Positions 32,801 through 40,113 of a stretch of 42,380 nt of DNA are shown here, piece by piece; position 1 is the stretch's first letter, and each line of letters opens with the position of its first letter. Below the pieces are notes generated by a model that was given only the letters and a program-made list of their open reading frames with translations, did no database searches and was not told the DNA's origin. This DNA is from HGM12713 sp045593725 (lineage in GTDB: Bacteria > Bacillota > Clostridia > Oscillospirales > CAG-272): assembly GCA_045593725.1 (NCBI GenBank), contig JAZNXE010000042.1, positions 1 to 42,380 of the forward strand, written 5' to 3'. The position numbers were made by a program, and so were the translations under genes.

Positions 32801-33495
32801 CAGAGCTGAACGTCCACTCTCTTTTTAGTTTCAAGAAGGTCTATCGCCTTTTTTGCCTTTTCGGCTTCCTTTTCAAGAGGAGCGACCTGTGCCTCGACCT
32901 CAACGAAGATATCGTTGATACGGGTCATATTGTCCTCGGTAGCAGCAAGCTTTCGTTCGCTCTCGCTCTTCTTGTGGCGGTATTTGGCTATACCCGATGC
33001 GTCCTCGAATATGCTTCTGCGTTCATCGCTCTTACGGGATATAATATCAGCGATACGCCCCTGACCGATAATAGAATATCCGTCACGGCCTACGCCCGTA
33101 TTCATAAACAGCTCGTAAATATCACGTAGGCGCACCGCACGGCGGTTTATATAATATTCACTTTCACCCGAGCGGTAATAGCGGCGGGTCACCGTAACCT
33201 CGTCATAGGGGCAGTCAAGTCGGCTCATCATACCCGTATTGTCAAAGGTAACCGACACCTCCGCATATCCCATAGGTCTGCGGCTGTCAGCTCCGCCGAA
33301 AATGATGTCCTCCATCTTAGTTCCGCGGATACTCTTAGAGGACACCTCGCCCAGCACCCAACGCATAGCGTCCGAAATATTCGATTTTCCGCTTCCGTTA
33401 GGACCTACTATTACGGTAGTTCCGCCCTCAAAGGTGAGCTTTGTCTTGTCGGGAAAGGACTTGAAGCCCTGCAATTCAAGAGATTTAAGATACAC
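29863..33495 (-). CDS. smc: Chromosome segregation protein SMC
   Basis: Structural-maintenance-of-chromosomes ATPase, 1210 residues. Walker A GPNGSGKSN (31-39) lies at the N-terminus, then a coiled coil, a hinge around residues 515-650 (GRIYGPLSQLISVENRY, LDGQQINVGGSFTGG), a second coiled coil, and the C-terminal head with the signature LSGGEQAFIAIAL and Walker B PFCILDEIEAALDEVN. The start is GTG at 33495, preceded by GAGAGGGG. The 3' end overlaps ftsY by 17 nt, the smc-ftsY order of Bacillus subtilis. The genes scpA and scpB, partners of SMC, are not in the window. Confidence 0.97.
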   Translation of the reverse strand: MYLKSLELQGFKSFPDKTKLTFEGGTTVIVGPNGSGKSNISDAMRWVLGEVSSKSIRGTKMEDIIFGGADSRRPMGYAEVSVTFDNTGMMSRLDCPYDEVTVTRRYYRSGESEYYINRRAVRLRDIYELFMNTGVGRDGYSIIGQGRIADIISRKSDERRSIFEDASGIAKYRHKKSESERKLAATEDNMTRINDIFVEVEAQVAPLEKEAEKAKKAIDLLETKKRVDVQLWLYDTEKLRGDLIKCEESFKEAEFQLNNADDSIRALEMQNDRLFEISQSNKAESESLLAQIREQTEINHRLDSEYGIDDTNIAHTREMLAAAEGACESTKKSIDAEIEGDKARSLKIAELESCLDKKAQERTTLEGEKNKYSSEAERLEFDISRALDDIRTLEAEQADVRARISFIDNSRDGDLDKNQAMLGEIAEYESATENMRKQSASIKKTVEEYDAVTLEAAEIVTKTTEELGALYAQRTEESDSKTNLTLRRDSLNQRIDTFKAMEEQLEGYAGSVRFVMKRYAEGGISDKHGNKAGRIYGPLSQLISVENRYITAIETALAANLQHIVVEDESVAKAAMFALKKAEAGRATFFPLTSMKEQTVTPEMREAAGYAGYIAVADELVVSDAKFSKVLSHLLGRTVVFDTIDNATAMAKDLKYKVKAVTLDGQQINVGGSFTGGSVKNNANILGRAGEIKRLEGEAAELEGRIAQLDKKIAALDDKISILEQDKGDAEQKISIIKIMRDSENARFEQLEAKIAANMTLTEKLRADYDAMLRERERFDEDKKALSVRLFEIEKQIEEIGAARSDMDVKRNELLDKRQESEESVTALIISLNEIRKDIETEQRMSEESRTRLDGFLEAKRLQEERIAALNERIEEYKEAQIKNREAYENSKAALAELNAKRAKVEEGSSEFERKLSEVNAKMRERMQHKENVFKEYTRFESRLQHLREEQDKLASRLWDEHELTRADAMALGYPALTSETRGEAAAKQTECRNKLRVLGNVDLDAVNKYKEVKKRYDEMSAQISDLNCAREELMGVIGQLEGEMETAFVDSFNQINENFNRVFSELFGGGSAEISLTDPDNVLESGIEIKAAPPGKIIKNMVQLSGGEQAFIAIALFFAILQVNPTPFCILDEIEAALDEVNVARFAEYIKRYSGGTQFVMITHRRGTMEAANRLYGVTMPERGISKVLELDVNDISKKKGEDWDGIFG

Positions 33496-33537
33496 TTTCG
33501 TTCCCCTCTCGGATATATTTTTGTCTGTTCCTTAAAA

Positions 33538-33564
33538 AAGCCAACATTCTGTTTAAACAGAATG
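33538..33564 (-). terminator. Palindromic terminator-like element after the radical SAM gene
   Basis: A 20-bp perfect palindrome, CATTCTGTTTAAACAGAATG (33545-33564), overlaps the radical SAM stop codon. On the minus strand it is followed by TTGGCTTTTTT, so the U-run begins 5 nt after the stem. smc begins about 50 nt further on, so some readthrough into smc is likely. Confidence 0.6.
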
Positions 33565-34572
33565 CTCTATTATAATATTATAACCCAAAACCTGATTTTT
33601 TTCAAGCACTTTTAGCCATTCAAGACCATATTTTTCACAAATTTTCACTTTATTTTGCTTCTTTTGTCCCACCGCCTTAGATACGGAGCCACGAGATACA
33701 TATACGGTGACTTTCCCGCCTCGAACAGCCCTCCTGTCAAGCTCACGGCATATACGGTCGTAGTACAGACTACTCATAGCAAGCTCACCGATAGCGCTGT
33801 GATTTGCTCCCCCTATTGCCTTGGATGCATCGGCAAGATTTTCAGAAGCGCAAAGCCCCACGCGTATGCATGGAACGCCCGCTCTGTCAAACACGTCAAG
33901 AACGTTTTTGGTACGCTCTACGGCATCCTCAAGTAGGAGTGGCTTATATATTCCCCGCCTACTCATCTGGGCAAGCTCGGTGTCGCTGAACACCACGGTG
34001 GGATATACTCTTGCTCCGTCCGCCCCCGCCTCACATATCAAGCGCGCGGTCATTATCTCGTTTTCCGCGTCAGACAGGGGTAAGCCTATCATCATCTGAC
34101 CTATAAGCGAAAAGCCCGCCTCCTTCACCGCTCTGCACGCCTTAATTGCGCAGGACGAGTCGTGTCCTCTTTTCGAGGCGGCAAGAACCCTGTCGTCAAG
34201 GCTTTGAAGCCCTAATTCAACAGTCCTTACAGCAAAGCCTGAAAGTATAGACAATATCTCCTCGTTTATGTAATCGGGGCGAGTGGAAAGCCTTATGCTT
34301 TCTACCCTGCCCGCGTCCACGTACTCCTGAGCCAGCTCCAAAAGACTCACCATAAGAGAGCGCTCTATCCCCGTAAACGAGCCGCCGAAAAAGGCTATCT
34401 CGGTGCTTGTATCCGCCGATATAGTTGCAAGTGCCTCCTCTATCTCACGGCGCGCGTCCTCTATCTTAAAATCCCCGTGTCCCGATATGGTTCTCTGATT
34501 ACAGAAAACACAATCGTTAGGACATCCCAAATGAGGTATAAATATAGGGATATTAGCGTGTTTCTTGCTCAT
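33553..34572 (-). CDS. Elp3-like radical SAM protein
   Basis: A 339-residue radical SAM enzyme. The 4Fe-4S cluster motif is CPNDCVFC (C17, C21, C24), followed by the AFFGGSFTGIE glycine-rich SAM loop, IRLSTRPDYI, TVELGLQSLDDRVL and GQMMIGLPL, typical of the Elp3/oxygen-independent coproporphyrinogen-type radical SAM group. There is no acetyltransferase domain as in true Elp3. The C-terminal region (about 260-339) has no recognisable domain. Its neighbours (smc side) do not reveal the substrate. GGAG precedes the ATG; promoter at 34641-34669. Confidence 0.85.
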   Translation of the reverse strand: MSKKHANIPIFIPHLGCPNDCVFCNQRTISGHGDFKIEDARREIEEALATISADTSTEIAFFGGSFTGIERSLMVSLLELAQEYVDAGRVESIRLSTRPDYINEEILSILSGFAVRTVELGLQSLDDRVLAASKRGHDSSCAIKACRAVKEAGFSLIGQMMIGLPLSDAENEIMTARLICEAGADGARVYPTVVFSDTELAQMSRRGIYKPLLLEDAVERTKNVLDVFDRAGVPCIRVGLCASENLADASKAIGGANHSAIGELAMSSLYYDRICRELDRRAVRGGKVTVYVSRGSVSKAVGQKKQNKVKICEKYGLEWLKVLEKNQVLGYNIIIEHSV

Positions 34573-34596
34573 ATTGCTTCTCCATACAATTCGTTT

Positions 34597-34615
34597 GGGG
34601 CGGCAGTGCCACCCC
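34597..34615. repeat. Short GC-rich palindrome in the radical SAM leader
   Basis: GGGGCGGCAGTGCCACCCC: 8 paired bases per arm with one mismatch. It sits in the 5' leader of the radical SAM gene and resembles the arms of the palindromic element at 37731-37778 in base style. Confidence 0.5.
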
Positions 34616-34640
34616 GTGCTTTATATTTTATAACGAAACC

Positions 34641-34669
34641 ATTATATCATATATAAAAATTTATTTCAA
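34641..34669 (-). promoter_or_regulatory. Promoter of the radical SAM gene
   Basis: On the minus strand: TTGAAA (34669-34664), 17-nt spacer ending TATGA, TATAAT (34646-34641), so it carries the TRTG-type TATG extension. Confidence 0.75.
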
Positions 34670-34721
34670 CAATATGCCACAAGAAAGTTATATAAAAAGC
34701 AAAAAAAATTAAAAATAGGTA

Positions 34722-34750
34722 TTGACAAACCAAAAACTTTGTGATATTAT
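34722..34750 (+). promoter_or_regulatory. Promoter of the tRNA operon
   Basis: TTGACA (34722-34727), 17-nt spacer ending TTGTGA, TATTAT (34745-34750); predicted start about 25 nt before tRNA-Gly. Confidence 0.8.
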
Positions 34751-34780
34751 ATTAGAGCGGTTCAAGAGGACCTCGAAAAT

Positions 34781-34854
34781 GCGAGTGTAGTTCAATGGTA
34801 GAATCCCAGCCTTCCAAGCTGGTCGCGTGGGTTCGATTCCCATCACTCGCTCCA
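34781..34854 (+). tRNA. tRNA-Gly (TCC)
   Basis: Acceptor stem GCGAGTG/CACTCGC, D-arm GTTCAATGGTAGAA, anticodon stem-loop CCAGC CTTCCAA GCTGG with anticodon TCC, T-arm with GGTTCGATTCC, and an encoded CCA end. Confidence 0.95.
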
Positions 34855-34856
34855 TA

Positions 34857-34886
34857 AACAAATGGCGCATTTATGCGCCATTTGTT
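34857..34886 (+). other. Hairpin between tRNA-Gly and tRNA-Arg
   Basis: Perfect 13-bp stem AACAAATGGCGCA/TGCGCCATTTGTT with a TTTA loop. No T-run follows, so it is not a terminator; it may guide processing of the tRNA precursor. Confidence 0.7.
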
Positions 34887-34892
34887 GAGTGT

Positions 34893-34969
34893 GTGCCTTT
34901 AGCTCAGCTGGATAGAGCAACTGCCTTCTAAGCAGTAGGTCGGGGGTTCGAGTCCCTCAAGGCACGCCA
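34893..34969 (+). tRNA. tRNA-Arg (TCT)
   Basis: Acceptor stem GTGCCTT/AAGGCAC, D-arm AGCTCAGCTGGATAGAGC, anticodon stem-loop ACTGC CTTCTAA GCAGT with anticodon TCT, T-loop GGTTCGAGTCC, discriminator G and encoded CCA. Confidence 0.95.
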
Positions 34970-34974
34970 TATAC

Positions 34975-35052
34975 GGTGGGATTGGCGCAGTTGGTTAGCG
35001 CGTCAGGTTGTGGCCCTGAAGGCCGTGGGTTCGAATCCCATATCTCACCCCA
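34975..35052 (+). tRNA. tRNA-His (GTG), G-1 encoded
   Basis: Acceptor stem GTGGGAT/ATCTCAC (34976-34982 with 35042-35048); the extra G-1 (34975) pairs with C73 (35049), and CCA (35050-35052) is encoded. D-arm GCGCAGTTGGTTAGCGC, anticodon loop TTGTGGC with GTG, T-loop GGTTCGAATCC. Confidence 0.95.
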
Positions 35053-35090
35053 AAAAATAACAGATGTCTTTTGACATCTGTTATTTTTTT
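35053..35090 (+). terminator. Terminator of the tRNA operon
   Basis: Stem AATAACAGATGTC/GACATCTGTTATT with a TTTT loop and a run of seven T residues, directly after the tRNA-His CCA end. Confidence 0.9.
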
Positions 35091-35103
35091 ACCGTATGGA
35101 ATT

Positions 35104-35151
35104 CGAAGGCGGAGCGTCCTTCGGCTTGATGATATACAAGGCTACACCTTG
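35104..35151. repeat. Two-hairpin palindromic element before yqeG
   Basis: CGAAGG/CCTTCG (35104-35123) followed by CAAGG/CCTTG (35137-35151). No coding content. The second hairpin touches the -35 box of the yqeG promoter. The style resembles dispersed palindromic elements of gut Clostridia (from memory). Confidence 0.5.
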
Positions 35152-35177
35152 ATTTATTTATAAAAGTGTGATATAAT
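35149..35177 (+). promoter_or_regulatory. Promoter of the yqeG cassette
   Basis: TTGATT (35149-35154), 17-nt spacer ending GTGTGA, TATAAT (35172-35177); TRTG extension present. Confidence 0.8.
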
Positions 35178-35200
35178 ATATTTGAAAGTGAGGTGGGCTT

Positions 35201-35740
35201 ATGAAGCACAAACACAGACACACTCTGAATTACCTACTTACTCCCGAATACGTCTTCGACACCTACCGTGACGTCACCCCCGAATTTCTCAGGTCACTTG
35301 GGATAAAGGCACTTCTTATTGATATAGACAACACTCTTGCTCCCTACGAGCAAGACCTTCCCGATGAAAACATAATAGCTTGGTTCGAGGCACTGAAGGC
35401 GGCAGATATAAAGGCGGCTCTTATCTCTAACAACCATCCTCCCCGCGTCGAGCTTTTCAACAGTCTTCTCTCCCTGCCCGCATATCCCGACAGCGGCAAA
35501 CCCTGCTCGAAACACCTTCTTAAAGCTATGGAGGAAATGGGGGCAACTCCCGAAAATACCGCGGGACTTGGCGACCAGCTTCTCACAGACACGTTAGCGG
35601 TTCACCGACTTGATATGATATCAATTATTGTTCCTCCCATAAAGGACAAAAAAAATCTGTTCTTCCGTTCGAAGCGTCTTCTTGAACGTCCTTTTATGAG
35701 AAGATACCGCCGTTTACAAGAGAAAGGTAAAAGTAAATGA
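35201..35740 (+). CDS. yqeG: YqeG-family HAD IIIA phosphatase
   Basis: A 179-residue HAD-superfamily phosphatase without a cap domain. Motif I is DIDNTLAPY (D41, D43), motif II ISNN (75-78), and the late acidic motif GLGDQLLTD is present. Yeast Gep4 relatives dephosphorylate phosphatidylglycerophosphate, so a lipid role is possible but unproven here. GAGGTGG precedes the ATG. Its stop overlaps the next start as ATGA, making a three-gene overlapping cassette. Confidence 0.93.
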   Translation: MKHKHRHTLNYLLTPEYVFDTYRDVTPEFLRSLGIKALLIDIDNTLAPYEQDLPDENIIAWFEALKAADIKAALISNNHPPRVELFNSLLSLPAYPDSGKPCSKHLLKAMEEMGATPENTAGLGDQLLTDTLAVHRLDMISIIVPPIKDKKNLFFRSKRLLERPFMRRYRRLQEKGKSK

Positions 35741-36603
35741 AGAAAATAGAACACGCAACCTTCGGACCCGGAGGAAACAGCGAATCCTTCTACGCCGAAG
35801 GTAAAAAATCCACAATCCAAGCCCCCGAATGGGTAAAGCTAAAGGGGCTTGACGCCTATGAATACGAGGCGGGCAACGGACTTACCGCAGGGGAAGCAAC
35901 TCTTGCAAAAATAGGGGACGAGGCAAAAAAGCACGGTGTGCTTATGTCCTTCCACACGCCCTATTTCATCTCCCTTTCGGGAATCGACCCCGAGAAACGC
36001 CTTAAGAGCATTGATTATATCAGCCGCTCTCTTCGCGCCGCAGAGCTTCTCTGTGCAGACACCATAGTAATACACGCGGGAAGTGCCGCTAAAATAAGCC
36101 GTGAGGAGGCAATGGCTCTCGCTTCTGACACTCTCTTAAAAAATCTTGAGGTTAACGGCGAAACGGATATCCGTATGGGTATTGAAACTATGGGCAAGAT
36201 AAATCAGCTTGGCACTCTTGAGGAGGTAATAGAGCTTTGTAAGCTCTCTCCAAAGTACCATCCCGTGGTTGATTTCGGGCATCTCAACGCCAGACACTTA
36301 GGCTCTCACTTCCCCGATTGCGACAGCTACCGCAGGGTCTTTGATAAAATCGCAAACGGGCTGGGGGACGAGTATGCATACAATCTACACTGCCATTTTT
36401 CAAAGATAGAATTTACGGCTTCGGGAGAAAAGAAGCACCTCACCTTTGCCGACAGCGTTTACGGTCCCGACTTCGAGCCATTGGCAGAGGCTATCGTAAG
36501 GGAGGGCGTAGCTCCCAGAATAATCTGCGAATCCGACGGCACTATGGCTGAGGACGCCCTTTATATGAAAAATGCGTGGCTATCGGCGGGAGGCAATGCA
36601 TGA
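35737..36603 (+). CDS. Endonuclease IV-like TIM-barrel protein
   Basis: A 288-residue barrel resembling the AP endonuclease IV/xylose isomerase family. Metal-ligand positions can be matched to Escherichia coli Nfo: H73 (MSFHTP), H113 (VIHAG), E150 (MGIETMG), D179 and H182 (VDFGHLNA), H220 (LHCHFS), H234 and E265 (ICESDG). The Asp of the Nfo Asp-x-His pair is not seen (KKH at 232-234), so the third metal may be altered. Nuclease function is therefore uncertain; a sugar isomerase-like role is an alternative. It overlaps both neighbours by 4 nt. Confidence 0.8.
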   Translation: MKKIEHATFGPGGNSESFYAEGKKSTIQAPEWVKLKGLDAYEYEAGNGLTAGEATLAKIGDEAKKHGVLMSFHTPYFISLSGIDPEKRLKSIDYISRSLRAAELLCADTIVIHAGSAAKISREEAMALASDTLLKNLEVNGETDIRMGIETMGKINQLGTLEEVIELCKLSPKYHPVVDFGHLNARHLGSHFPDCDSYRRVFDKIANGLGDEYAYNLHCHFSKIEFTASGEKKHLTFADSVYGPDFEPLAEAIVREGVAPRIICESDGTMAEDALYMKNAWLSAGGNA

Positions 36604-37676
36604 CACAGCTCCAAAGATTTCAAGAAGCTCTGTCGAAAAGCGATTTCGACGCGGCAATAATAAGCTCAAAATTAAATCAGCGCTATCTGTCAGACCTTGA
36701 CTATTCGGACGGATATCTGCTGGTAAGCTCGGATAAAGCCTATCTTCTGGCAGATTTCAGATATATTGAGATAGCCCGCGCCACCGCGAAGGATTTTGAA
36801 GTCATTCGCCCCGAGGGCAAAATGTCTGATGCCTTATGCGAACTTATCAAGGCAAATAGATTTGTCAACATCGCCATTGAGGAGGATACGCTTTCCTGCT
36901 CTTCCTTTGGCACCTTGAGCAGCGCCATGCCAAAGGAATGTAAGCTGCTCCACGGAGGGTCAAAGCTCCTTCGAGAGCAACGGGCGCTCAAGCTCCCTTA
37001 TGAAATAGAGCGTATAAAGAAGGCGCAGGAAATAACCGACAAGGCTTTTTCCCATATACTTTCCTTTATATCACCAAACGTAACCGAAAGGGATATCTCT
37101 CTTGAGCTTGAATTCTTTATGAGAAAAAACGGTGCGGAGGCAACAGCATTTGGCACTATTGCCGTATCCGGCTCCGCTTCCTCTCTGCCCCACGGAGTTC
37201 CCTCTGACGTAAAGCTTCGCAAAGGCTTTCTCACCATGGATTTCGGCGCAAAATACAAGGGCTATTGCTCGGATATGACGCGCACAATAGTCATAGGCAA
37301 GGCAGACGAAGAAATGAAAAGGGTATATAACACGGTCCTTTGTGCCCAGTTTGCCGCCCTTGAGCAAATAAGGGGCGGGATGCTCTGCCGTGATGCCGAT
37401 GAAATAGCCCGTTCTATAATACGCGAAGCAGGCTACGGAGCTGCTTTCGGACACAGCCTCGGTCACGGCGTGGGAATGCATATCCACGAAAGTCCTTCCC
37501 TCTCGCCACGAGCCGCCGATGACAGCCGACTTGTTTCGGGCAATGTGGTGACCGTTGAGCCGGGAATATATCTTGAAGGAAAATTCGGTTGCCGTATTGA
37601 GGATATGATTTCCATAAATCAGGACGGAAGCGTGTATAACTTCACAAAAAGTCCCAAAAATCTAATAGAGATATAA
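36600..37676 (+). CDS. M24 family metallopeptidase, Xaa-Pro aminopeptidase type
   Basis: A 358-residue cytoplasmic peptidase that removes an N-terminal residue ahead of proline. An N-terminal creatinase-like domain (1-130) precedes the pita-bread catalytic domain with the five metal ligands: D214 and D225 (MDFGAKYKGYCSDMTRT), H289 (GHSLGHGVG), E320 (TVEPGIY) and E334 (CRIEDM). GGGAGG is 7 nt before the ATG at 36600, which overlaps the previous stop as ATGA. An upstream start at 36576 is possible but has no binding site. Often found before efp in Clostridia; efp is not here. Confidence 0.94.
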   Translation: MTQLQRFQEALSKSDFDAAIISSKLNQRYLSDLDYSDGYLLVSSDKAYLLADFRYIEIARATAKDFEVIRPEGKMSDALCELIKANRFVNIAIEEDTLSCSSFGTLSSAMPKECKLLHGGSKLLREQRALKLPYEIERIKKAQEITDKAFSHILSFISPNVTERDISLELEFFMRKNGAEATAFGTIAVSGSASSLPHGVPSDVKLRKGFLTMDFGAKYKGYCSDMTRTIVIGKADEEMKRVYNTVLCAQFAALEQIRGGMLCRDADEIARSIIREAGYGAAFGHSLGHGVGMHIHESPSLSPRAADDSRLVSGNVVTVEPGIYLEGKFGCRIEDMISINQDGSVYNFTKSPKNLIEI

Positions 37677-37692
37677 AAAAGACCGTCTGTAA

Positions 37693-37727
37693 AAAAGGAC
37701 AGAGAAATTCACGTTCTCTGTCCTTTT
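37693..37727. terminator. Terminator after the M24 peptidase
   Basis: Perfect 14-bp stem AAAAGGACAGAGAA/TTCTCTGTCCTTTT with a 7-nt loop; A-run and T-run make it usable from both sides. Confidence 0.85.
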
Positions 37728-37730
37728 GCC

Positions 37731-37778
37731 GTAGGGGCGAACTGTGTTCGCCCGCGGGCGTTCACAGAACGCCCCTAC
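37731..37778. repeat. 48-bp interrupted palindrome
   Basis: Arms GTAGGGGCG and CGCCCCTAC close nested CTGTG/CACAG and CGCCCGCGGGCG blocks. The only positions that break symmetry are the AA/TT dinucleotides between blocks, which would form internal bubbles. It has no coding content. This GTAGGGGCG type is, from memory, a dispersed element in many gut Clostridia. It is followed by two smaller hairpins (37797-37811 GCAGG/CCTGC; 37817-37832 GGAAGG/CCTTCC) before the metA stop. Confidence 0.7.
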
Positions 37779-37842
37779 GATATTGGTTTTGTATCGGCAG
37801 GTAAAACCTGCTTTATGGAAGGCACCCCTTCCACCTTCTTTT

Positions 37843-38772
37843 TTACTCGTTATTCTCACTGATATCCTCAATATTGTAGGGTGTTGACTGATAAACGAAA
37901 TAGTTGAGCCAGTTGGAGTAGAAAAGATTGGCACAGCTTCTCCAGCGGACGATAGGCTCTCTCGTATCGTCATCATCGGGAAAATAATTCTTGGGTATCT
38001 CGATAGGAAGTCCCGCGTTTTTGTCGCGCAGATACTCGTTTTTGAGCGTATCTCCATCATATTCCGAATGTCCCGTAATAAATATCTGCCTTCCCTTCTC
38101 GGTAGCACAGGCAAACACTCCCGCCTCCTCGGAGCTGCAAAGTATCTTCAGCTTATCCACAGCCTCAATATCCTCTCTGCGGCACTCGGTATGTCTTGAA
38201 TGGGGCACTACGAAGGTATCGTCAAAGCCTCTGAAAAGAATTGATTTCTTGTGGTCAAGAGTATGCTCAAACACGCCGAAAAGCTTCTTAGGCAACTGAT
38301 ATTTCTTTACACCGTAGTGATAATAAAGTCCCGCCTGAGCGCCCCAACAGATGTGAAGCGTGCTCGTAACGTGCGTCTTGGTCCATTCCATTATCTTGCA
38401 AAGCTCATCCCAGTACTCAACCTGCTCGAACTCCATCTGCTCAACGGGTGCGCCTGTTATTATCATCCCGTCGTACTTTTTGTGCTCTATCTCGTCAAAG
38501 GTCTTGTAGAACGCCAGCATGTGCTCAGCAGACGTATGCTTTGACTTGTGGGTAGCGGTCTGGAGAAGCTCCAGCTCCACCTGCAAGGGCGTGTTACCGA
38601 TAAGCCTTGCTATCTGAGTTTCGGTCACTATTTTCTGCGGCATCAGATTCAGCATCAATATCTTAAGAGGACGGATATCCTGAGTCATCGCGCGGGTTTC
38701 GGTCATGACAAATATATTCTCATTAAGCAGAACCTGAGTTGCAGGTAACAGATTTGGAATTTTTATAGGCAT
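37843..38772 (-). CDS. metA: Homoserine O-acetyltransferase (MetA type)
   Basis: Activates homoserine for methionine synthesis. The 309-residue protein keeps the catalytic set C142 (HICWGAQAG), H235 and E237 (TGHSEYD). Position 111 is glutamate (APVEQMEF); in studied MetA enzymes Glu at 111 goes with acetyl-CoA use and Gly with succinyl-CoA, so an O-acetyl product is predicted. The downstream partner metY, which uses O-acetylhomoserine, agrees. Ribosome binding site TAGGAGG. Same minus-strand unit as metY, 20-nt gap. Confidence 0.95.
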   Translation of the reverse strand: MPIKIPNLLPATQVLLNENIFVMTETRAMTQDIRPLKILMLNLMPQKIVTETQIARLIGNTPLQVELELLQTATHKSKHTSAEHMLAFYKTFDEIEHKKYDGMIITGAPVEQMEFEQVEYWDELCKIMEWTKTHVTSTLHICWGAQAGLYYHYGVKKYQLPKKLFGVFEHTLDHKKSILFRGFDDTFVVPHSRHTECRREDIEAVDKLKILCSSEEAGVFACATEKGRQIFITGHSEYDGDTLKNEYLRDKNAGLPIEIPKNYFPDDDDTREPIVRWRSCANLFYSNWLNYFVYQSTPYNIEDISENNE

Positions 38773-38792
38773 TCCTAAAACCTCCTAAGCAA

Positions 38793-40079
38793 TTAATTCA
38801 AAGCGTCAAGCGCCTGCTTGATATCCGCAATAAGGTCCTCGGCGTTCTCTATTCCGCAGGAGAAGCGTACCAGATCCCCCGAAATTCCCGCGGCAATAAG
38901 CTCCTCCTCGTTCATCTGACGGTGAGTTGCGCTTGCGGGATGCAGACAGCAGGTCCTTGCGTCGGCAACGTGGGTCTCAATTGCCGCTATCTTAAGGTTG
39001 CCCATAAATTTCTCTGCCATCTCTCTGCCGCCCTTAACGCCAAAGCTTACAACACCACAACTTCCGTTAGGCATATATTTCTGAGCAAGGTCATAGTATT
39101 TGTCACCCTCAAGAGAAGGATAGGTTACCCACGCGATTCTGTCGTCGGATTTCAAGAACTTAGCCACAGCGAGTCCGTTCTCGCAGTGACGTGCCATTCT
39201 TACGTGCAGGCTCTCAAGACCGAGATTGAGCAAAAACGCGTTCTGAGGCGCCTGTATAGCTCCGAAATCACGCATAAGCTGTGCGGTAGCCTTGGTAATA
39301 AACGCGCCCTCAAGTCCAAATCTCTCGGTGTAGGTCACGCCGTGATAGCTCTCGTCGGGAGTACAGAGTCCCGCAAATTTCTCGGGATACTTCGTCCAGT
39401 CGAACTTGCCCGAGTCAACTATACATCCGCCCACAGCCGCTCCGTGACCGTCCATATACTTGGTGGTGGAGTGAGTAACGATATCAGCTCCCCACTCAAA
39501 GGGACGGCAGTTTACAGGGGTGGCAAAGGTGTTGTCTATAATAAGCGGAACGCCGTGCTCGTGCGCAACCTTAGCGAAAAGCTCAATGTCAAGCACCGTC
39601 AAAGCGGGATTTGCTATGGTCTCTCCAAACACCGCCTTGGTGTTCTCTCTGAATGCCGCGTTAAGCTCCTCCTCGCTCGCGTCTGGAGAAACGAAGGTAA
39701 AATCAATACCCATTCTCTTCAGAGTTACCGAGAACAGATTAAAAGTACCCCCGTATATGGTGGAGCTGGCTATAACGTGGTCACCGCAGGATGCTATATT
39801 AAAGATAGCAAAGAAGTTAGCCGCCTGACCCGAAGAAGTCAACATTGCGGCAGTACCTCCCTCCATATCGCATATCTTAGCCGCAACGCTGTCATTTGTG
39901 GGGTTCTGAAGGCGTGTGTAGAAATATCCCGAAGCTTCAAGGTCAAAAAGCTTACCCATATCCGCGCTGGAGGCATACTTAAATGTAGTGCTCTGAATTA
40001 TCGGTATCTGTCTTGGCTCACCGTTCCCAGGGGTGTATCCGCCCTGAACGCATTTTGTTTCTATCTTATAATTTGACAT
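38793..40079 (-). CDS. metY: O-acetylhomoserine sulfhydrylase (aminocarboxypropyltransferase)
   Basis: PLP enzyme that makes homocysteine from O-acetylhomoserine and sulfide. The 428-residue protein has SGYFYTRLQNPTND, MLTSSGQAA, ASSTIYGGTF, IIDNTFATP with D182, and the PLP lysine K207 in VTHSTTKYMDGHG. Long length and these motifs separate it from shorter cystathionine gamma-synthases, though family overlap is wide. AAGGAG precedes the ATG. It is first in the metY-metA operon; the leader is too short to hold a SAM riboswitch. Confidence 0.95.
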   Translation of the reverse strand: MSNYKIETKCVQGGYTPGNGEPRQIPIIQSTTFKYASSADMGKLFDLEASGYFYTRLQNPTNDSVAAKICDMEGGTAAMLTSSGQAANFFAIFNIASCGDHVIASSTIYGGTFNLFSVTLKRMGIDFTFVSPDASEEELNAAFRENTKAVFGETIANPALTVLDIELFAKVAHEHGVPLIIDNTFATPVNCRPFEWGADIVTHSTTKYMDGHGAAVGGCIVDSGKFDWTKYPEKFAGLCTPDESYHGVTYTERFGLEGAFITKATAQLMRDFGAIQAPQNAFLLNLGLESLHVRMARHCENGLAVAKFLKSDDRIAWVTYPSLEGDKYYDLAQKYMPNGSCGVVSFGVKGGREMAEKFMGNLKIAAIETHVADARTCCLHPASATHRQMNEEELIAAGISGDLVRFSCGIENAEDLIADIKQALDALN

Positions 40080-40113
40080 AACATTTCTCCTTATGAATTA
40101 ACAATACACAATC

